From Echiichthys vipera (lineage: Eukaryota; Chordata; Actinopteri; Perciformes; Trachinidae): 64,000 bases of DNA. The translations under genes were made by a program, and so were the position numbers. Location: positions 13,996,643 to 14,060,642 of the forward strand of contig OY829668.1 in the NCBI GenBank assembly GCA_963691815.1, written 5' to 3'. The notes under the pieces were generated by a model. That model was not told the origin of the DNA. It did no database searches and saw nothing but the letters and a program-made list of their open reading frames with translations. Below are positions 56,795-64,000 of this stretch, one piece after another; positions within the stretch are counted from its first letter, which is position 1; each line of letters opens with the position of its first letter.

Positions 56795-57315
56795 TTCAGG
56801 ACCATGCTAACTTCAGAGTGATGCTAACTTCAGGGTGATGCTAACTTCAGGGCCATGCTTACTTCAGAGTGATGCTGACTTTAGGGCCATACTAACTTCA
56901 GGGTCATGCTAACTTCAGAGTTATGCTAATTTCAGAGTGATGCTAACTTTAGGGCTATGTCACTTCAGGGCCAAGCTAACTTCAGAGTGATGCTGACTTT
57001 AGAGCCATGCTAACTTCAAGGTGATGCTAATTTTAGGGCCAAGCTAACTTTAGGGCGATGCTAACTTCAGAGTGATGCTAACTTTAGGGCAATGCTAACT
57101 TCAGGGTGATGCTAACTTCAGAGTGATGCTAACTTTAGGGCGATGCTAACTTCAGAGTGATGCTAACTCTAGGGCAATACTAACTTCAGGGTGATGCTAA
57201 ATTCAGAGTTATGCTAACTTTAGGGCCATGACACTTCAGAGTGATGCTAACTTAAGGGCCATGGTAACTTCAAGGTGATGCTAACTTTGGGGCCATGCTT
57301 ACTTAAGAGTGATGT
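56795..57315 (+). repeat. Rep17 array 2
   Basis: About 30 units of the same 17-bp family as 54133-54718, with more GGGCGATGCTAACTTCAGAG types. Confidence 0.9.
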
Positions 57316-57540
57316 AACTTCAGGGTCATTCTTTATTTAAAAAAGGTATGTTTTTCTGAAAGCAGTAAAATGTTAATGAAGACGTGTTATCGTTTGTCTT
57401 TATCCAGTCATTTGAAACCATCCATACTCCTGTGTCCCGGAGGAGAATTGTGTTTTTTTTGTGGTGAAATGCACATTATTGTTACGGGTGATGCAGCATT
57501 ATTATCACTCTTTTCTGAGCCGCTCTCACACTTCTGTCTC
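57316..57540 (+). repeat. Rep17 flank, copy 2
   Basis: Matches 54719-54970 at about 85-90 % by eye and then carries the CATTATTATCACTC block also seen at 56519. Confidence 0.88.
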
Positions 57541-57617
57541 TATTTGCAGTAGAAAAACAGAAAGCAGTACATTATCTACATCTACAAAGTACCGTTTGCT
57601 CAATGTACCAAGTCCTG

Positions 57618-58349
57618 GGGCCTCATCTATAACATAAATGTATTTCACACTGTATAGGACTGTACTATTGGCTCGCAGTTAAGATGCAGTTTGAATTAAT
57701 CATCATGTCTACATGTTTATAGGAACATGTTTAACTGAATTATAGAACTACATACAGTACGTCGGCAGGTGTGTCCGTTTGGATGAAGTTGTGAAAAAAA
57801 ATGTTTTGTGCAAAGTTATGGCCAACAATTATGAATTGAAAAGCTAAATTTTGTTAGATACAATAATTTTTTAAATCTAGGAAATAATACATTTATTTGT
57901 TTTCACTAAAATGTGACACTGGGGAGATAGAAAGGGTTGATGTTTGGAGCTCACGTGTCGCAAATAATGCTCTGGAATATCAACGTTTATTTCTTTTCTC
58001 ACTTCATAAATACAAACACATTAAGACCTGTGATATTATTCCCATTTTTAAATAGCGGTCGACATTTTATATATGAATACACTTTTTTGCAGTGCTCAAA
58101 GAACCTCCATTTCCTGCAGCGTCCACATTCATGAGCTGTTTAGAATATGCCATTTATGGAAGATAGTGGGAGGAAAAGTGGGATGACACTGGGCGGAGAT
58201 CATCCCGCACAACTCACAGCAGATGGTAATTTGGCGTGTAAAAGTTTTTACAAATTTCAATTTATTTATATTTGCGCAGCACATTCACGGTTTTGTGTGA
58301 ACGCAATGTTTTGGTTAGGATTCTACGCACAGTTTTATAAATGAGGCCC
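57618..58349. mobile_element. TIR transposon-like element (about 0.73 kb)
   Basis: The left end GGGCCTCATCTATAA and right end TTATAAATGAGGCCC are inverted repeats with one mismatch. CTG stands on both sides as a possible 3-bp target site (57615-57617, 58350-58352). The superfamily is uncertain; a PIF/Harbinger-like 3-bp duplication is one reading. The interior has no transposase. Confidence 0.65.
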
Positions 58350-58796
58350 CTGGACCTGGTTTGTGTGAACGCTTCATGACTCCACGTACAGTCTGGAGCC
58401 ACCGCAGAGTGTTTTCCCACAGGTTCTCCTCACAACCGAACACACACCGGCCCCCGCTGCTTTCAAGAATCCATTAAAAATAGCTTAGAGACACAGTGCT
58501 GCCTTGGCTAATGTAGTGCACTGTTTCCCAACACCTGGTCTGATGAGTACCTTTCAATGCCCCGTTGGGTAAATGGATGAAGTCGCAGTGGTCGTAATAA
58601 ACAGCAGTACATTTTGGATGTTGATGGCATTTTGGACAACAGCAATAAATCAGAAATGGGGACATTTTTGGGCCAGGAATATCAATATAGTTTCTGCTTT
58701 TTGTTTCTGATTAATTCATCAATTGATCTTAAGAATATTTATGAGGGCTCAACACTTGTCCCACAGACAGGGACATTTACCAGGACGTTCAAAGCA
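58350..58796. other. Intronic sequence, no feature recognised
   Basis: Non-repetitive. Confidence 0.4.
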
Positions 58797-58797
58797 T

Positions 58798-58842
<45 letters not shown>

Positions 58843-58863
58843 ATATGTATGTGTGTGTTATGT

Positions 58864-58927
<64 letters not shown>
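58797..58927. repeat. (TA)n microsatellite
   Basis: About 130 bp of TA dinucleotide with short TG interruptions. Confidence 0.95.
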
Positions 58928-58934
<7 letters not shown>

Positions 58935-59084
58935 CTTTAAACAGAAGGTTAAGTTTAGAAAAGATGATGGCCAAGTTCACTGTAAAAATATATAAATAAA
59001 TGTCTTCTTTAATGATTGCGTTAAACGCCTAACAGACATTTCAATTTGGTTTTCTGAATGTATCAATTTTACCCAAACCGTATT

Positions 59085-59425
59085 TTTTTCCTTAACCTAA
59101 CAAAGTAGTGTTGTTGCCTTAAGGCAAGATTGAACTAGCAAAGCATTTTAGTGTTTACATGTGCGGTATTTATCCAGTTAGAGAAACTTCCCATTCTCTA
59201 CAAAGCTAACCTTAGCTCAATTTAGCTAACTGCCTTAACAGTGTAATCATGCTAATCGTCTCTAATGCTTAAATTCCTCCAGGGAAAAACATTTCCTTCG
59301 ATCAGATACCTTAGTTACAACAAGATTTAGTTATTTTTGCGGTTTACTGTTCACATGCGTGGTATTTATCCAGTTAGAGAAACTTCACATTCTCTACAAA
59401 GCTAACGCTAGCCTGTACAACAGAG
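59085..59425 (+). repeat. Tandem duplication with an inverted third copy at 61.25 kb
   Basis: GTATTTATCCAGTTAGAGAA, ACTTC.CATTCTCTACAAAG and CTAAC occur near 59166 and 59352. An inverted related stretch lies at 61240-61375. Confidence 0.75.
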
Positions 59426-59700
59426 CCACTTGTTAGATCATGTTTCATTATGTTTTTTCTTTCTTTGTTGATTTGCTTTTGTATGCTGTTACTCAGCATA
59501 TTTCACGACAAAACATAAAATGTGAAAACATCATAAACGAAAAAATACATGTACAATAAATAAATACATGCAAAAGTTCTAATAAATGCAAAATAAAAAA
59601 ATATGTAAAATTAAAAAAAAATAGATAAATGGGAAAATTAAGAAATAAAGTAAATTAAATGAATAAGTAATTAAAATTATTAAGCTAATTAAAACAGATA
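59426..59700. other. AT-rich sequence
   Basis: AAATA-rich. Nothing else recognised. Confidence 0.4.
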
Positions 59701-60345
59701 CCGTATTTTTCGGATTATAAGTCGCTCCGGAGTATAAGTCGCACCAGCAGAAAATGCATAATAAAGAAGGAAAAAAACATATATAAGTCGCACTCGAGTA
59801 TAAGTCGCATTTTTTGGGGAAATTTATTTGATAAAATCCAACACCAAGAATAGACATTCGCTTAGCTCAAGCATTAGCAGGTAGTGTTGTGGTTTTATGT
59901 TATTGCGTGACTATTGTAGTGCGCATCGTGGGTCTCTACGATAAATATCACACACGGAGGCGAGGCTGTAACATGTGCTCTTTTAGTAGCCGCACAACTT
60001 CATAACACAGACAGGAACAATCAATCTCCGCACACACCGAGTGACACAGTCATGAACAGTCGAGCACCGAGTGCTCGATCAGGTATGCCACAGGTAGCGT
60101 CTTTATTTCACAATGCACTTCTGCCATGACCCGCCCCCCCCGAATTTTGACTGGTTGATGTGTGTGTGACGATTGCTTATATACGCCTAGTCTCTTACGT
60201 GACTGAGAAAAATAATAGCCTGGGCTATTATTTGATATTTTACGGTAATGTGTTAATAATTTCACACATAAGTCGCTCCAGAGTATAAGTCGCACCCTCG
60301 GCCAAACTATGAAAAAAACTGCGACTTATAGTCCGAAAAATACTG
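59701..60345. mobile_element. MITE with TA target duplication and iterated ends
   Basis: The left end CCGTATTTTTCGGATTATAA and right end TTATAGTCCGAAAAATACTG are inverted repeats with 2 mismatches, flanked by TA on both sides (59699-59700, 60346-60347). Inside each end AGTATAAGTCGC(AC) is repeated several times. No transposase. I recognise the end sequence as a widespread vertebrate non-autonomous DNA transposon, but the family name is uncertain. Confidence 0.85.
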
Positions 60346-60924
60346 TACATCAATTCATGTCACATGTGATCTTTAATTTATTTATGCATTTATTTTTTGG
60401 TACATTTTTATGGCATGAATTTAGGATATTTGTTGATTTCATATATTATCAAATCTGGATGGAAGAAAACTGTTGTGGTTGTTTTTGTGTCTTACACCGA
60501 CCCACGGGGCTTGTTGAAGAGTCGCGCACACAGCGGGCGTGCACTGCCTTTTTTTGAGACCCAGCTTTCATCTGTTGGTGGCGATAACGTTTGAAGTCCA
60601 TCTTGTGTCTTCACATTTGCAGGAACATTATGTCGGTGCTCGAATCACTGAGTGACTAAAGAAGTTTCCCTATGGTTTTGCTTTTTCAATATTCTTTTTG
60701 AATCGGTGCGGGCTGTCAGGAGACACTATCCACCGATGAACTAAACGTGGGAGGAAGGGGACCCGTCATCGCACTGCGAGAAACCAGACTGTTCCTATGA
60801 TTATGATATAATAATGGATATAACTCTGACCTGTGGATGGCAGCAGCGTGTCTTTAGGCATCAAGTCTGCCGAAAAATCCACAAAAAGCATAATGAATAT
60901 AATAATAAGAAGGAGAAAGCTGCC
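60346..60924. other. Intronic sequence, no feature recognised
   Basis: Non-repetitive. Confidence 0.4.
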
Positions 60925-61080
60925 GTCACATCCCTGGTTAGTGCTAGCATAACTTCCCATTAAGCACAACAGCAGAGTAGGGTATAGCCGCAGGCTCCGT
61001 CAGATCCCTGGTTAGCGCTAGCATAACTTCCCATTTAGCACAAACAGCAGAGTAGGGAATAGCTGCAGGCTGAGCTGCAG
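60925..61080 (+). repeat. 72-75-bp tandem duplication
   Basis: TCCCTGGTTAG.GCTAGCATAA, CTTCCCATT.AGCACAA and CAGCAGAGTAGGG occur twice in succession. Confidence 0.88.
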
Positions 61081-61555
61081 TTAGCTAGCTGCCTCGGCTT
61101 AGCTAAAGGCGGCTGCTAGCTAACAGACTTGTTTATATTGGCTTTCCGACATTACAAAGGGGCGATTGGAGCGATGGTGCATGACTATTCTTTCTTGCGA
61201 TTTAATCGTGTCCATCGAATGAACACAGCTTTAGACGTCTGAGTCAGTTAGCTAACTTAAGCTAACGTCAGCTTGTAGAGCTTGTGAAGTTTCTCATAAT
61301 AAATAAATACCACACATGTAAACATTAAATTGCTTTGCTAGCTCAATCTTTGTTGTAACTAAAAATACATTTTTCATGAACAGATTTAATCATCCATCTG
61401 CTTACATTTAATAAATGAATAAGAGGACATAATAGAGCAGGACAGTCTGTTTCCAGAGCGGGAAACATAATAAAGCCAGGACCCTGCTGCTGTTCTCAGT
61501 CACATCATTATATGAAATGATTCATGTTCGGGTTATTAATAATAATGATAATGTT
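61081..61555. other. TTAGC/GCTAG-rich intronic sequence
   Basis: Contains the inverted counterpart of 59085-59425 at about 61240-61375. Confidence 0.5.
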
Positions 61556-61720
61556 ATTATTTTTTGTCCACTTTCCTTCTGTCCTAACTTCCTCTTCTCT
61601 TTCCTTTATTTCTTACTTTTATCTGCCTTTCCACTTCATTCCTTCCTTCCTCTGTCCTTCCTTTCTTTCGTCCCGCTTCCCTTCCTCACTTCCTTTCTTC
61701 TTCCCTCCCTCCCTGTTGTG
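61556..61720. repeat. Pyrimidine-rich (CTTCC)n tract
   Basis: About 160 bp dominated by CCTTCC/TTCCT on the plus strand; purine-rich in the neuroligin transcript. Confidence 0.85.
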
Positions 61721-62300
61721 TCCAGTGTCTAATAACAGATGTTATTAAAGAGCGGATGCCTCTGTCCATCTCTTCTGTATTTCAGTGAGCGGTTGTGACT
61801 GTGAGTGGGTGAGAGGAACACTTTACTTTACCCCCTCCCCCCCAAGACATAGAGAGTCCTCTGTAAAAAGCTCTGCGCGTTGAGCGTAACCCTGAGAGCT
61901 CGGAGGTGAGGGGCGCTGTGGTGGACAGTGGACATTAATGTGGGCGTCTGGCTGAGATCTCTGACAGCTCCGTGCTAAATTTAGTCTGAGCTCTGGACGA
62001 CACAAAAACATCTGCGCCTGTTTCGGTCGTATTTGTTCTTTTCTAACAATTCCTTTGACTTTCTTCCTTAAAAACAGTTGGATGTTTAGTTTAATACTTG
62101 ACAACTGCAGCTCTACGTAAAACCACAACTGTCTTGTCTTTCCAGTGAAGAAAAAAGTGACAACACTTTATGACGACTCACGGGTGACACGCACAAAACC
62201 ACTTCCTGTCTGCCTCCAGGTTCAAACACAGCAGGGACGGACACAAAGACACACAGAAGGAGGTGAAAAGACAGAAAGGAGGTGCAGTGGGTCGACCTAC
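61721..62300. other. Intron sequence next to the first coding exon
   Basis: Apparently single-copy, including the GTAGGT donor at 62295-62300. No further feature seen. Confidence 0.5.
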
Positions 62301-62733
62301 CGTCCTCTGTGGGGACGTAGATGTTCAGGTAGAGGCAGTCCTCGCTCTGCTCCTGCACGTAGGTCACCACCGTATCCAAGTTGGCGGTGAACCACACGGG
62401 GAGCATATCGTTGAGCAAAAAGCGGTCCTCTAAGAACTGAGGACAAACGGGAGCGAACTGAGTAGCGTTCCTGATGCCCGGCCAGGACATGGGCGGCTCC
62501 GGCGGCTGGAACCTGCGCTCCCCCGTCGGGGCCAGTGCGTACGGGATCCCCAAATACTGCTCCACTGGTCCCAGGATCTCATTCGGTAACGTGACCTTTA
62601 CTCCACGCAATTTCCCATAATTGGTCATAACCACGGGGTGCTGCTGCGCCTGAACTGCGGTGACCGCGCAGGCAAACGCCAGCCCCACCCACAGCTGAAC
62701 CTCCATCCACGAAGGGCCTCCCCGTGCTGACAT
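62301..62733 (-). CDS. nlgn4x: Neuroligin (neuroligin-4 type), first coding exon
   Basis: Neuroligins are postsynaptic type-I membrane adhesion proteins that bind presynaptic neurexins through a catalytically dead cholinesterase-like domain. This exon gives 144 codons plus one base. Residues 10-29 form a hydrophobic signal peptide (MEVQLWVGLAFACAV...), and the mature protein probably begins near QQHPVV. NEILGPVEQYLGIPYA (51-66), RFQPPEPP (74-81), an N-glycosylation sequon at N89 (NAT), Cys97 and Cys133, and the carboxylesterase-B signature EDCLYLNIYVP (131-141) are visible. The stretch LLNDMLPVWFTANLDTVVTY fits neuroligin-4 better than 1, 2 or 3, as I remember those families. The exon ends PTED plus G at a GTAGGT donor (62295-62300). 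The join to the 36033-36185 exon is in frame and restores Asp-Ile-His, as in neuroligin-4. The first ATG has G at -3. A second in-frame ATG (62706) would give a protein starting directly at the signal peptide. The ohnolog (a or b copy) cannot be told from this part. Confidence 0.95.
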
Positions 62734-63010
62734 TGCTCCCGACGTGCAGAGCCCGGGCCTGGCAGCGGGTCGCGGTCGTAGTCCACCCTCTGGTCCTCGG
62801 CGCCCTGCTCCCCCCCTCCGCCGAGACGCTTCCCCGCTCCTCCTCAGGCTGCGAGCTGAGCGAAGGGGCCCCGGCCGAACGACGCAGCGTGCTCAGAGCT
62901 CCCCATCCCGAGAGCCTGCGTGGAGATTGGCGGTGCGACTCCCCCCGTCCAGAGCGGGATAGATCCTAGGACGCTCTGTGGTTACCTGGGCTCGAGCTTC
63001 ATGGGACGTC
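62734..63010 (-). other. nlgn4x: 5' UTR part of the first coding exon
   Basis: Upstream of the start codon the sequence is GC- and CpG-rich. It runs to a convincing 3' splice site: a CT-rich tract (CTGTCTCTTTCTTTCAG on the minus strand) with the AG at 63011-63012. I therefore take the exon as 62301-63010 with a 277-nt untranslated leader, implying at least one upstream non-coding exon beyond the window. An alternative is that transcription starts inside this CpG-rich block. The sequence cannot settle this. Confidence 0.7.
62982..63002 (-). promoter_or_regulatory. Upstream ORF in the 5' UTR (6 codons)
   Basis: Eight bases into the inferred exon an ATG opens a short frame (Met-Lys-Leu-Glu-Pro-Arg) closed by TAA, about 250 nt before the main start. 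Its ATG has C at -3 and A at +4, a weak-to-moderate context. If this exon is used as inferred, scanning ribosomes meet this uORF first, which could damp neuroligin translation. Function is inference only. Confidence 0.5.
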
Positions 63011-63082
63011 CTGAAAGAAAGAGACAGAGTCGGGTTACTACAGGACCAAGTATGTTCTTGTGTCGTTCAAACGTCTCAGCCC

Positions 63083-63843
63083 CCCAGTCTTGGAGGAGGT
63101 TCATTCAACTGTTGAATTTTGTGGAAAAAAAGCAGATCACAGACATGACAAACAACTAAAGTAATTTCAAATGAAAGAAACACTCAAGAGAAATCAAGAA
63201 GAAAAATTGTGATAGTCAGTAACGGTTACTTCTTAGACCAAGCGGAGGGAAAAAATGATGGAATCATGAAAAACAAACAAACAAAACACCACTAGTACTT
63301 TGTTGCACCACCTCTGGATTTTAGAACAGCTTGCAGTCTCTGAGGTGTGGACGTAGAGTGACAAACTACTCTCCATCAATCTTGCTCCAACCTTCTCTGA
63401 TTGCTGTTGCCAGCCTTGTCATGAACCATTTCCTTCAACTTCCGCCGCATTTTCAACTGGAGTGAGATCCGGACTATTTTGAGGTCATGACATTGACTGT
63501 ATGTGTCTTTCTTCAAGGAAGGTTTTCAGTTTTTTTCTCTATGGCAACATGCATTATCATCTTGAAAAAAATGATTTCATCATCCCCAAACATCCTTTCA
63601 ATTGACGGGAAAAGTGTCCAAAATGTCAACGTAAACTTGTGCATTTATTGAAGATGTAATGACAGCCATCTCCCCAGTGCCTTAACCTGACATGCAGCCC
63701 CTTATCATCAATGACTGTGGAAATGTGCATGTTTTCGGTCGGTCATCTTCATAAATCTCATTGGAACGGCACCAAACCAGAGTTCCAGCATCGTCACCTT
63801 GCAAAATGTAGATTTGCGATTCATCAGTTACAAAGACTTTGTA
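63083..63843 (-). pseudogene. Tc1-like (DD34E) transposase pseudogene and 3' end
   Basis: Tc1/mariner transposases cut and paste using a D-D-E triad. On the minus strand three catalytic blocks are visible in different frames: VTDESQI (63811-63831), FQDDNACCH (about 63541-63563) and PQNSPDLTPVEN (about 63449-63484). The last D and E are 34-35 residues apart once one indel is allowed, which fits DD34E. Stops and frameshifts disrupt it, including one after RGCMSG. The low-coordinate edge carries CAGTCTTGGAGG.GGTTCATT, resembling the terminal region of a common vertebrate Tc1-like family. The N-terminal DNA-binding part is missing. Confidence 0.82.
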
Positions 63844-64000
63844 ACATAGACTGTATAAAAAAATGGCAAGCCTCTCCGTCGAGGTCCGTTCTGATTCTCG
63901 TTCTAGATCCAATCTTCTTTGCCTACAGGAGTCGTCATCAGACTTTGACTCCGCCTCATTTCCTCTTACCAAATAAGGGCATGTATGTGACGTTGGGGGG
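63844..64000. other. Unassigned sequence at the right edge
   Basis: CATAGACTGTATAAAAAAAT at its start resembles the end of the dispersed repeat at 18901 and 51291. Nothing else recognised. Confidence 0.35.

Larger units (their letters stand above)
36186..62300 (-). other. nlgn4x: Intron between the two neuroligin exons (26.1 kb)
   Basis: Bounded by GTAGGT at the donor and a pyrimidine-rich CAG acceptor. In neuroligins this position corresponds to splice site A, where some paralogs include a cassette exon. I did not find a convincing cassette. The intron holds a 1-kb triplet array, Rep27, Rep31, Rep44, Rep23 and Rep17 arrays, MITEs and LINE fragments, listed separately. Confidence 0.9.
63011..64000 (-). 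other. nlgn4x: Neuroligin upstream intron (partial)
   Basis: Lies upstream of the 5' UTR acceptor. It contains a decayed Tc1-like element (63083-63840) and, at 63841-64000, sequence resembling a dispersed fish repeat (ACTGTATAAA...). Its donor is outside the window. Confidence 0.6.

Noticed and set aside
62301..62733. Active carboxylesterase or acetylcholinesterase
   Set aside because: The EDCLYLNIYVP and HGG motifs are shared with esterases, but the residues fit neuroligin throughout; the catalytic-serine exon is outside the window.
62301..62733. Neuroligin-1, -2 or -3 identity
   Set aside because: LLNDMLPVWFTANLDTVV and the direct PTED/DIHD join fit neuroligin-4 better.
63682..63972. Intact Tc1-like transposase
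   Set aside because: Catalytic blocks lie in different frames with stops between, and the N-terminal part is replaced by unrelated sequence.

Overview
The window is vertebrate nuclear DNA, almost certainly from a teleost fish. Two spliced protein-coding exons are recognisable, both on the minus strand. They belong to one neuroligin gene whose sequence fits neuroligin-4 best. Everything else is intron or 5' flank, packed with tandem repeats, MITEs, SINE/LINE remnants and AT-rich DNA typical of fish genomes.

Gene layout (minus strand, reading from high to low coordinates). An intron covers 64000-63011. It ends at a good polypyrimidine-AG acceptor that opens exon 62301-63010, which holds a GC/CpG-rich 5' UTR with a 6-codon uORF, the start codon at 62733, a signal peptide and the first 144 codons. 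A 26.1-kb intron (36186-62300) follows. Next is a 153-nt phase 1-1 exon (36033-36185) carrying the HGG-type segment of the cholinesterase-like fold. The next intron runs from 36032 off the left edge. The rest of the protein (remaining cholinesterase-like domain, membrane segment, PDZ ligand) lies outside.

Intron content. By a rough hand tally, about a third of the window is tandem repeat. A few families recur as separate arrays, often in both orientations. Names used here: Rep21 (five arrays between 3.8 and 12.8 kb), Rep27 (six arrays), Rep31 (eight arrays), Rep44 (four), Rep17 (two), Rep23, Rep20/23 and a 183-bp satellite. Several arrays show a second level of duplication (252, 380, 688 and about 130 bp). 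Other elements are an L2-like LINE 3' end with one nonsense codon, a LINE fragment inside Rep23, tRNA-derived SINE pieces, a Tc1-like DD34E transposase pseudogene, a TA-flanked MITE, a second TIR element, foldback repeats, and a 1-kb (AGT/AGC)n array about 0.3 kb upstream of the 153-nt exon.

Most interesting point. The Rep31 arrays appear to be the body of a hAT-like MITE. The copy at 49638-50078 has CAGTGGC-type ends, a perfect 8-bp target duplication (GAGATCAC) and a 31-bp minisatellite between its ends. The other seven arrays keep recognisable pieces of the same two ends. This suggests a mobile minisatellite spread by transposition. Most long open frames here are artefacts of 21-, 27- or 3-bp repeats and are not genes.
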